Below are positions 1 through 6,956 of a stretch of DNA of 64,000 nucleotides, piece after piece. Each line of letters starts with the position of its first letter. Position 1 is the stretch's first letter. The notes beneath the pieces were generated by a model, which saw only the letters and a program-made list of their open reading frames with translations, made no database searches and was not told where the DNA came from. A program made the translations under genes and the position numbers. Origin of the DNA: Rubrobacter xylanophilus DSM 9941. Lineage in GTDB: Bacteria > Actinomycetota > Rubrobacteria > Rubrobacterales > Rubrobacteraceae. The stretch covers positions 1,240,001-1,304,000 of the forward strand of contig NC_008148.1 of NCBI RefSeq assembly GCF_000014185.1. The letters run 5' to 3'.

Positions 1-1
1 G

Positions 2-469
2 CTGGGGGCGGTGCGGCGGGCGCTGGACCTCTCCGGGGGGCACGCGCTGCTGAAGACGCGCTCCGTGGAGCTGCGGGTCGAGGAGCTGGGGCGCGACCGG
101 TGCGCCGCCGCGCTCTTCGCCGACGTCTCCAACCAGCGGGCCGAGTGCCTCACCCTGGCCACCATCCTGGGCGTCACCCTCGCCATGCTCTTCGTGCTCG
201 CCGGCTTCCAGAACGGCTTCTTCATGCTCGGCGTCCTGCCGGCGTTCGCGGCCCCCCTCGCCGGCTTCAGGCTCTTCTACCTGCGGACGCGGGCCGAGGT
301 GCGGCGGCAGCTCGAGGCGCTGCTCGACGCCGCCGAGGCGGGCCCCCGGGAGGAGGCGCCGCCCCCCGACCGCGCCGGTCGCCCGCCGGGACACATCCAG
401 GGGCTCGAGCCGATACCCCGCTTCGCCCCGCAGCGCAGGCGCGAGGGCGGGGGCCGGGGCGGCGAATGA
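2..469 (+). CDS. Membrane protein of unknown function, 5' end outside window
   Basis: The reading frame is open to the left edge, so the true start lies upstream; the GTG at 11 is only the first start codon visible. The visible part has a soluble N-terminal stretch, two adjacent hydrophobic segments (about residues 50-70 and 75-92) separated by a short turn, and a charged, Pro/Arg-rich cytoplasmic-type tail ending in a Gly/Arg cluster. I recognise no domain. It is the last gene of whatever lies to the left; 64 bases separate it from the DJ-1/PfpI gene. The coding call rests on the strong G/C third-position bias and the sensible membrane topology. Confidence 0.6.
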   Translation: MGAVRRALDLSGGHALLKTRSVELRVEELGRDRCAAALFADVSNQRAECLTLATILGVTLAMLFVLAGFQNGFFMLGVLPAFAAPLAGFRLFYLRTRAEVRRQLEALLDAAEAGPREEAPPPDRAGRPPGHIQGLEPIPRFAPQRRREGGGRGGE

Positions 470-533
470 TCTGCTAAAACTTCTGCGTTAGCGGCGCGCA
501 GTAAGAGGAGAGCTTCCGAGAGGAGGGTCCGCC

Positions 534-1052
534 ATGAGGCTGCAGGGAAAGAGGGTCGCCGTGCTGGTCGCCGAGGGGTTCGAGGATCTGGAGTACTGGG
601 TCCCGCTCATGCGGCTGCGGGAGGAGGGGGCAGAGGTGGTCTCGGTGGGCCCGACCCTGGACCCGGTGCGCGGCAAGAACGCCCTGCAGGCCAGGGCGGA
701 CGTCACCCCGGAGCAGGTCGACGCCTCGCAGCTCGACGGGGTCGTGGTCCCCGGGGGCTGGGCCCCGGACAAGCTGCGGCGCTACCCCGAGATCACGGGC
801 CTCGTCCGGCGGGTGCACGAGCGGGGCGGGATCGTGGGGATCATCTGCCACGGCGGTCTGGTCGCCATCTCCGCCCGGATCGTCGAGGGGGTGCGGGCGA
901 CGGGCTCGCTCGGCATAAAGGACGACCTGGAGAACGCCGGGGCCGTCTGGGTGGACAAGCCGGCCTTCCGGGAGGGCAACCTGGTCTGGGGCCGGGTCGT
1001 GCCGGACATCCCCGACTTCTGCCGGGAGCTGGTCGCCGCGCTCGCCGGGTGA
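534..1052 (+). CDS. DJ-1/PfpI family protein (class I glutamine amidotransferase-like)
   Basis: This 172-residue protein is the usual length of the PfpI/YhbO branch of the DJ-1 superfamily, whose members act as chaperones, deglycase-like enzymes or weak proteases in stress responses. The N-terminal AEGFEDLEY segment supplies the conserved Glu (about E17). The nucleophile elbow IICHGG places the Cys at about 105 followed by His 106, as in PfpI. A Shine-Dalgarno GAGGAGGG lies just before the ATG. It stands alone between two membrane protein genes. Family assignment is firm; the substrate is unknown. Confidence 0.9.
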   Translation: MRLQGKRVAVLVAEGFEDLEYWVPLMRLREEGAEVVSVGPTLDPVRGKNALQARADVTPEQVDASQLDGVVVPGGWAPDKLRRYPEITGLVRRVHERGGIVGIICHGGLVAISARIVEGVRATGSLGIKDDLENAGAVWVDKPAFREGNLVWGRVVPDIPDFCRELVAALAG

Positions 1053-1083
1053 GGCAGCCCGCCGGCGCCGTCTGCGGCGGTAG

Positions 1084-1089
1084 TAGAAT
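1084..1089 (+). promoter_or_regulatory. -10 element of a probable leaderless promoter
   Basis: TAGAAT ends six bases before the ATG at 1096, so transcription should begin at or near the start codon. No ribosome-binding site is present. Confidence 0.5.
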
Positions 1090-1095
1090 AGGGGC

Positions 1096-1539
1096 ATGAA
1101 GAGCCTCGGCGCGGTGGTCCTAGGGGTGCTCCTGGCGCTCCTGCTGGGGCTTCTGCTGGTGTTCGGCATCTTCGCCCCGGTGCTCACGGCCATCTTCGGC
1201 CTGCAGGGCGGGGTGGACACGCTCGGCGCGACCGGGGTGCCCACGGTGCTGGTCGCCTTCGCCGCGGCCTTCGGCTTCTACTTCGGCGGGATGGCGGCGG
1301 GCTACTACGCGCCCGCCCGCCGGCGGCTGCACGGGGTGGCGGTCCCGGCGGCGGCCTTCGTGATCTCCCCGGCGCTGAACCTGCTCTCCGGCAACGGCGC
1401 CTTCCCCGGGCTGGAGAGCGCGTGGGCGGCGGTCGCCGTCGGCGCCGTACTGGCGATCTCCTTCGGCGCCTCCTACGTCGGCGCCCGGCGCGGCGAGTCG
1501 CTGCAGCGCTACCACGAGAGCCTGAGGCGCCGCGGCTAG
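1096..1539 (+). CDS. Small four-helix membrane protein, unknown
   Basis: The 147-residue product has about four hydrophobic segments (near residues 5-30, 45-72, 80-100 and 108-130) and a basic, Arg-rich C-terminus. It resembles the TIGR04086/YrzE-like membrane proteins only in general layout, so no function is assigned. A TAGAAT hexamer at 1084-1089 lies six bases before the ATG and there is no Shine-Dalgarno sequence, which points to a leaderless mRNA. The stop codon TAG shares the palindrome CTAG (1536-1539) with the stop of the convergent coiled-coil gene. Confidence 0.7.
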   Translation: MKSLGAVVLGVLLALLLGLLLVFGIFAPVLTAIFGLQGGVDTLGATGVPTVLVAFAAAFGFYFGGMAAGYYAPARRRLHGVAVPAAAFVISPALNLLSGNGAFPGLESAWAAVAVGAVLAISFGASYVGARRGESLQRYHESLRRRG

Positions 1540-3233
1540 CGGGCCTGAACCCCGAGCATCAGGCGTCCCTGGGCGTCTACCCGGGCGTTGGGCTGGTTCT
1601 CCGGCGGCTTTATCTCCTCGGGGGAGTCGCCGGTCCCGATGAGGTAGACCCGGGGCTCCTCGACGCCCTCGGTGGGGTCCGAGACGTAGCGCCGCCAGCC
1701 CACCTCCTCCCACACGAAGGTCAGCACCGGCTTGCCGCCGTTCTCCTCGTCGATGCGGGCGTGCACCCGGGGCAGCCCGAGCGCCTTGGAGATGGAGGCC
1801 ACCGCCCGGGCGTGCTCGCTGGTGTTGAAGAGCGCGATGCCCTCCCGCAGCCGGCGCTCGGGGTCGGAGAGGCGCCGCAGCTTGTCCAGCGCCTTCTCGA
1901 GCTCTTCGGCGTTGCGCCGCCCCTCCTCCCGGGCCTGCTCGAGCTCCCGCCGCAGGCCCTCGATCTGCTCCTGGGCGAGGAGCTTCTCCGCCTCCAGCTC
2001 GCTGAGTTTGCGGCGCAGCTCGTCGTCGGTCTCGCCGCGGGGAGGGGTCAGGGGCTCCCTGCGGGCCTCGAGCCTCCCCCTCAGCTCTACGAGCTCGTCC
2101 TCGAAGCGCTTTCTCAGGCCCTCGGACTCCTCCAGGGCCCCCTCCAGGTCCGCGATCCGGCGCTCCAGATGGGAGATCTCCTCCCCGAACCGGGCGACGA
2201 CCCGCTCCAGGTTCTCCTCGGCCCGGCTCTTGCTGGCGAGCCGCTCGGCCTCCAGCTGCTTGAGGCGCGCGGTGTACGCCCGCCGCTCGGCGTCCCTCTG
2301 GGCTCGCAGCTCCTCCAGCCTCTCCTGGAGCGCCCAGGTCTCCTGCTTGCGCCGCTCGTCTTCGGCCCGCAGCCGCTCCTCGTAGTGGCGGCGGAGCCGG
2401 ATCCCCTCCTCCTCGTGGCGCTCCCTGAGCGCCTTGTTGTCCGCCTCCTTCTGGGCCTTGAGCGCCGAGATCCGGCGCTCCGCCTCGGCCCTCGCCTCCT
2501 CCAGCCTGGCGGCGTGCGCGCGCCTGAGCTCCCGCTCCCGCTCCTCGGCGAGCCGCTTGACCTCGCGCAGCGCCTCCCGGCGCTCCGCCTCGGCCCGCTC
2601 GGCCTGGCGCTCCAGCTCCCCGCGCAGGGCCTCTATCTCTGCCTGCTGGGACTCGACGACGGCCTGGTAGTCCCGCTGCAGGTCCAGCTCGCGGCCCGCG
2701 GAGGCGCTGCGCAGCGCGTGCAGGGCGTCCTGGTGCTGACGCTCGCGGCGCCGGCGCTCCTCCTCCATCCGCCGCCCGAACTCCTCGCGCAGCGCGCTCT
2801 CCAGGCCGCTCCGCTCCTGCTCGGAGCTCCGGCGGAGCTCCTCCAGCTCCCGCCGGTGGCGCTCCTCCTGCTCGCGGTATGCCTTCCGCAGCTCCTCCTC
2901 CCACTGCTTGGAGGAGCTCCTGAGGGCCTCGACCTCCTCCCGGCGCCTCCGCTCGGCGGCCTCCCGCTCGCGGCGCATCTCCTCCCGGAGCCCCTCCAGC
3001 CGCTCGCGCAGCCTCCCGGCCTCCTCCCGCGCCTCCCGGCCCTCCCGCTCCTTCTCCTCCAGCGCCCGGCCCCGCGCCGAGACCTCCTGCTGGGCGGCCC
3101 GGAGCGCGAGCCTGGCCTCCTCGAGGTCGCGGCGCAGCCGGGCCACCTCCTCCTCGAGGCTCTCTATGAGGGCGCCCGCGGCCTCCAGCTGGCTCGCGAG
3201 CGCGCCGACTGGATCGCCGGGCTCAGGGCTCAC
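1536..3233 (-). CDS. Large coiled-coil protein with C-terminal globular domain
   Basis: The 565-residue protein is almost entirely a heptad-rich Glu/Arg/Leu/Ala coiled coil from about residue 10 to 465. It then ends in a roughly 95-residue globular region rich in aromatic residues (for example VLTFVWEEVGWRRY). It has no signal peptide or membrane segment, so it is predicted to be a cytoplasmic structural or scaffold protein. The start is GTG at 3233 with an AGAGGGGG sequence upstream. SMC and DivIVA were considered, but there are no Walker motifs and no DivIVA N-terminal signature. The coiled coil will match many unrelated proteins by composition, so only the C-terminal domain can reveal the family. 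Confidence 0.8.
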   Translation of the reverse strand: MSPEPGDPVGALASQLEAAGALIESLEEEVARLRRDLEEARLALRAAQQEVSARGRALEEKEREGREAREEAGRLRERLEGLREEMRREREAAERRRREEVEALRSSSKQWEEELRKAYREQEERHRRELEELRRSSEQERSGLESALREEFGRRMEEERRRRERQHQDALHALRSASAGRELDLQRDYQAVVESQQAEIEALRGELERQAERAEAERREALREVKRLAEERERELRRAHAARLEEARAEAERRISALKAQKEADNKALRERHEEEGIRLRRHYEERLRAEDERRKQETWALQERLEELRAQRDAERRAYTARLKQLEAERLASKSRAEENLERVVARFGEEISHLERRIADLEGALEESEGLRKRFEDELVELRGRLEARREPLTPPRGETDDELRRKLSELEAEKLLAQEQIEGLRRELEQAREEGRRNAEELEKALDKLRRLSDPERRLREGIALFNTSEHARAVASISKALGLPRVHARIDEENGGKPVLTFVWEEVGWRRYVSDPTEGVEEPRVYLIGTGDSPEEIKPPENQPNARVDAQGRLMLGVQAR

Positions 3234-3333
3234 CGCTTCCCCCTCTTGAAGTCCATCCCTCGCCAGAGAAGTGCGTCGGGATCAGGGTAAACCTTTCCGT
3301 CCTCCGGGTAAAGGCCCCGGCCGGGGCCCGGGG

Positions 3334-3513
3334 TCAGTCCTCGAACAGGCGGAGGGAGCCCGTGAAGAGGCCCCGGAACTGCTCGCCGCCAGGCTCCTCG
3401 GCCCGCCGCCGCAGGTACTCCTCGAAGACCTCCACCGCGCGGCGGGCCTGCTCCTCGTCCAGCCCGGCCCTCTCCCGCAGCTCCCTCTCCAGATCCCTGC
3501 GGCTCCTACCCAT
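3334..3513 (-). CDS. 59-residue protein translationally coupled to Fur
   Basis: A 60-codon frame begins ATGGGTAG, overlapping the last eight bases of the upstream fur-type gene, as in coupled operons. The product is helical and charged: an N-terminal Arg/Glu-rich helix, a segment like GLDEEQARRAVEVFEEYLRR, then a short C-terminal part ending in FED. It is soluble with no Cys. I do not recognise a family. It is called as a gene because of the tight overlap, consistent G/C third positions and lack of any other use for these bases. Confidence 0.6.
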   Translation of the reverse strand: MGRSRRDLERELRERAGLDEEQARRAVEVFEEYLRRRAEEPGGEQFRGLFTGSLRLFED

Positions 3514-3934
3514 CCTGGCAGGCGGGGCAGACCCCCTCGAGCAGCATCGTCGCCCGGGTCACCCTGTAGGGGGTGTTCTCCTGGATGCGGGATTCGAGGT
3601 CCCCCGCGTCCACCCCCGGCACCTCCTCGACCCTCCCGCAGCGGACGCAGCGGATATCCAGGTGCGGCTCGAGGTTCAGGTCGTAGCGGGTGGGCGACTC
3701 CGACCAGTGCTTGGACTCCACCACGCCTATCTCCTCCAGCACCGAGAGCGCCTGGTAGACGGTGCCCAGGGCGACGCGCGGGTTCTTTCTCTTGACCAAG
3801 AGGTAGACGTCCTCCGCCGACGGGTGCCCCTCGGCCTCCTTGAGGGCCTCCAGAACGGCCCGGCGCTGCGAGGTGAGCGTGTAGCCCGACCGGCGGAACT
3901 TCTCGCGGATGTCCTCTTCTAGCCTCTCGGTCAT
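3506..3934 (-). CDS. Fur-family metalloregulator (Fur/PerR/Zur type)
   Basis: The product of about 142 residues has the Fur layout. An N-terminal winged helix (SGYTLTSQRRAVLEAL, then LGTVYQALSVLEEIGVV as recognition helix) is followed by a dimerisation domain with two structural Cys pairs, CVRC and CPAC. It would repress genes in response to Fe, Zn or peroxide; the sequence alone does not decide which. The start is taken at ATG 3934 (MTERLEE) with AGGG upstream; a TTG five codons earlier is possible. It is divergent from the SppA-like gene and co-transcribed with the 59-residue gene downstream. Confidence 0.88.
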   Translation of the reverse strand: MTERLEEDIREKFRRSGYTLTSQRRAVLEALKEAEGHPSAEDVYLLVKRKNPRVALGTVYQALSVLEEIGVVESKHWSESPTRYDLNLEPHLDIRCVRCGRVEEVPGVDAGDLESRIQENTPYRVTRATMLLEGVCPACQDG

Positions 3935-4006
3935 GCAGAACCCTGCCAACCAATAACGGTTCCTGTTTCCATGCGGAGTTTACCATACCGGCCCTGAGGG
4001 GCGCTG

Positions 4007-5674
4007 GTGTACCATTACGGGGTGTCTGTTGCGACCGATTCCCTGAAGAGCGCGCGCCGGCTGCTCGGAAACGCCCGGGCCCGCCTGCTGGGGCGCCCGC
4101 CGGACTACCTGTGGCTGGAGGTCGCCGGGGGCCTGCCGGAGTTCCCCCCGCGCCTCGGCCCGCTGCGCCGGCGCCTCTCGCCGCTCTCCCCGGGGCCGAG
4201 CCTGGAGGAGCTGAGGGAGGCGCTCGATGCCGTCCTCTACGACGGGCGTCCCTCCGGGGTGGTGCTGAGGGTCCGCCGGCTGGACGCCGGCTGGGCGGCC
4301 CTGGAGGAGCTGCGGGGCGAGCTCGCCCGGTTCCGGGAGGCGGGGGGGAGGGTCGTCTCCTACCTGCGCGAGGACGCCGACAGCCGGGCCTACTACCTGG
4401 CGTGCGCGGCCGACGAGGTCTTTGCCGCCCCGCTGGCCGCGCTCGGGATCACGGGTCTCAGGACCCGGGTGGTCTTCGCGCGGGAGGCCCTGGAGCGGGC
4501 CGGGCTGCGGGCCGAGGTGCTTGCGGTCTCGCCGTACAAGTCCGCCTACGACGCCCTCGCCCGCGCCGGCTTCTCCCGGGAGGCCCGCGAGCAGGCTCTT
4601 CGCCTGCTCGACGGCCGGTTCTCGGAGCTGGTGGGGGCGGTCTCGCGGGCTCGGGGGATGCCGGAAGAGGCCGTGCGCGGGCTCATAGACCGGGCGCCGC
4701 TTGCGGCCCGGGAGGCGCTCGAGGCCGGGCTGCTCGACGGCGTGTGCTACGAGGACGAGCTCCCGGGACGCCTCGGCGGGGCGAAGGTGGCGGGGTGGCG
4801 GGAGGCCCGGCGGTCCCTCCGGGTTCCCCCCGGGAGGCCGCGGCGGAGGAAGGTGGGGCTCGTGAGCGTCTCCGGCGTGATCGTGCGCGGCAGGAGCCGC
4901 TCGCTGCCCGCCCCCATCCCGTTCCTCGGGGGGGAGCAGGCGGGGGCCGAGTCGGTCGCGGCGGCGCTGCGGGTGGCGGAGAGGGACCGGCGCGTGGCGG
5001 CCGTGCTCCTGCACGTGGAGTCGCGCGGCGGGGACGCGCTGGCCTCGGACCTGATCTGGAGGGAGGTCGCCCGCCTGCGCCGCAGCAAGCCGGTGGTGGT
5101 CCTGATGGGCAACTTCGCGGCCTCCGGGGGCTACTACGTGGGCGTCGCGGCGGACAGGATCGTGGCCCGCCGCAACACCCTGACCGGCTCCATCGGGGTG
5201 GTGCTGGTGCGCCCGGTGGCCAAGGAGCTCTACGGGCGGCTCGGGCTGCGCCCCGAGGCGCTGCAGCGGGGGAAGAACGCCGCGATTTTGGACCCCGCCA
5301 CGGATCCGGGACCGGGGGAGCTGGAGGCCCTCCGGCGCCAGATGGAGCACGCCTACCGGGAGTTCCGGCAGCGGGTCGTGGAGGGGCGCGGCATCCCCCA
5401 GGAGCGGCTGGAGGGGCTGGCCGGCGGGAGGGTCTGGACCGGCGAGGAGGCCCGGAGGGAGGGGCTCGTGGACGCGACCGGCGGGTTCCGGGAGGCCCTG
5501 AGGCTCGCCGGGGAACTCGGGGGGGTGGGGGTAGACGGCCCGGGGGCGGTGCTCCCGATCTCGCCGCGCAGGCAGGATCTCCCGGCGCCGCCCGCGCCGG
5601 GCCGGGAGGGGGTGGCGCGCCCCTTGGCCGGTCCGTGGGCGATCATGCCCTACGACGTCTGCGACACCGGTTGA
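4007..5674 (+). CDS. SppA-like (protease IV) signal peptide peptidase, S49 family
   Basis: The 555-residue protein has the tandem S49 fold of the long SppA type. The catalytic dyad is visible as Lys 178 in SPYKSAYD of the first half and Ser 373 in NFAASGGYY of the second half, the expected pairing for E. coli SppA. Family members cut leftover signal peptides in the membrane. Unlike E. coli SppA, no N-terminal transmembrane segment is visible, so this form is soluble or peripheral. The GTG start has GAGGGG five bases before it; GTG 4022 is an alternative. It is divergent from the fur gene. Confidence 0.9.
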   Translation: MYHYGVSVATDSLKSARRLLGNARARLLGRPPDYLWLEVAGGLPEFPPRLGPLRRRLSPLSPGPSLEELREALDAVLYDGRPSGVVLRVRRLDAGWAALEELRGELARFREAGGRVVSYLREDADSRAYYLACAADEVFAAPLAALGITGLRTRVVFAREALERAGLRAEVLAVSPYKSAYDALARAGFSREAREQALRLLDGRFSELVGAVSRARGMPEEAVRGLIDRAPLAAREALEAGLLDGVCYEDELPGRLGGAKVAGWREARRSLRVPPGRPRRRKVGLVSVSGVIVRGRSRSLPAPIPFLGGEQAGAESVAAALRVAERDRRVAAVLLHVESRGGDALASDLIWREVARLRRSKPVVVLMGNFAASGGYYVGVAADRIVARRNTLTGSIGVVLVRPVAKELYGRLGLRPEALQRGKNAAILDPATDPGPGELEALRRQMEHAYREFRQRVVEGRGIPQERLEGLAGGRVWTGEEARREGLVDATGGFREALRLAGELGGVGVDGPGAVLPISPRRQDLPAPPAPGREGVARPLAGPWAIMPYDVCDTG

Positions 5675-5701
5675 GCGTTTCTTTTCGGGAGGGAGTGTTT
5701 T

Positions 5702-6877
5702 TTGAGCAGGGCTTTGAGAAAGGGGGTGGACCGGCGGGCGATGGCCGCCCTCTCCGCCGGGCACCTCTTCACCGACGTGAACCAGGGGGCGGTGGCGGCG
5801 ATCATCCCGTTCCTGGTCTCGCAGCGGGGGATCTCCCTCGCGGCCGCCGGGGCGCTGGTGCTGGCCTCCACGGTCAGCTCCTCGGTGGTGCAGCCGCTCT
5901 TCGGCGTCCTCTCCGACCGGCGGCCGCTGCCGGCGCTGATGCCGCTCGGGGTGCTGGTCGCCGGGCTCGGGATGGCGCTCGTGGGCGTCGCGCCGGGCTA
6001 CGCGGCGGTCTTCGCGTGCACCGTGCTCAGCGGCGTCGGCGTGGCGGCCTTCCACCCGGAGTCCGCCCGGTTCGCCAACTACGTCTCCGGCTCGCGCCGG
6101 GCGCGCGGGATGAGCCTCTTCTCGGTGGGGGGCAACGTGGGGTTCGCCCTCGGGCCGGTGCTCACGACCCCGCTGGTGCTGCTCTTCGGGCTCCCCGGGA
6201 CGCTGTTTCTGGCCCTCCCCGCCGCGGCGATGGCCGCAATCCTGATCTACGAGCTGCCGCGCCTCAACGCCTTCCGCCCGGGGAGGGGGATCGAGGCGGG
6301 CGGGGGAGGGGAAGCCGCGGCGGAGGACCGCTGGGGGCCCTTCGCCCTCATGGCGGGCGTGGTGGTGCTCCGGTCGCTCATCTACTTCGGGCTCGTGGCC
6401 TTCGTCGCCTCCTACTACGTGCGGGTGCTCGGGACCTCCGAGGCCTGGGGCAACACGGCGCTCGCGGTGCTCACCGGCGCCGGGGCCGCGGGGACGCTCG
6501 CGCTCGGCCCGCTCGCGGACCGCTTCGGGCGGCGGACGGTGATCGTGTGTTCCATGCTCGTCCTGGCGCCGGTGCTCTTCGCCTTCGCCCACGCTGGGCC
6601 GGTCTCCGGGATGGTCTTGCTGGCGCTCGCCGGGGGCGCCATCGTGGGCACCTTCGGGGTGACCGTGGTTATGGGACAGGAGTACCTGCCGCGCAGCATA
6701 GGGCTCGCCGCGGGGGTGACGATGGGGCTCTCCATCGGGCTCGGCGGGGCCGGGGCGCCGGTGCTGGGCTACTTCGCCGACCACTACGGGCTGCACGCCA
6801 CCATGCTCCTCATCTCCGGCCTGCCGCTGCCGGCGCTGCTGCTGGCCCTGGCGCTGCCGGGGGGCGGCCGGGTGTGA
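5702..6877 (+). CDS. MFS efflux transporter, fosmidomycin-resistance (Fsr) like
   Basis: The 391-residue protein has about twelve hydrophobic segments. The N-terminal signature is typical of Fsr-type exporters (GHLFTDVNQGAVAAIIPFLV, then GVLSDRR as the loop 2-3 motif), with AFHPESAR following TM4. It would export a small molecule using the proton gradient. The TTG start at 5702 is preceded by GGGAGG at proper spacing. It follows the SppA-like gene by 27 bases and precedes the MmpL gene by 79, so the three may be co-transcribed. The substrate is unknown. Confidence 0.88.
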   Translation: MSRALRKGVDRRAMAALSAGHLFTDVNQGAVAAIIPFLVSQRGISLAAAGALVLASTVSSSVVQPLFGVLSDRRPLPALMPLGVLVAGLGMALVGVAPGYAAVFACTVLSGVGVAAFHPESARFANYVSGSRRARGMSLFSVGGNVGFALGPVLTTPLVLLFGLPGTLFLALPAAAMAAILIYELPRLNAFRPGRGIEAGGGGEAAAEDRWGPFALMAGVVVLRSLIYFGLVAFVASYYVRVLGTSEAWGNTALAVLTGAGAAGTLALGPLADRFGRRTVIVCSMLVLAPVLFAFAHAGPVSGMVLLALAGGAIVGTFGVTVVMGQEYLPRSIGLAAGVTMGLSIGLGGAGAPVLGYFADHYGLHATMLLISGLPLPALLLALALPGGGRV

Positions 6878-6956
6878 GAGATGCCGCAGCGGCCGCCCTC
6901 GCCGCGGCTAAGATATCCCGCATGGCGCCGAAGCTCACGGGGACGCCCGGCGGGGG

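Noticed and set aside
3980-6796. Very long minus-strand frame opposite the SppA-like and MFS genes
   Set aside because: High G+C removes stop codons. The product is Pro/Arg/Gly-rich with no domain, while the plus strand holds two recognised families.
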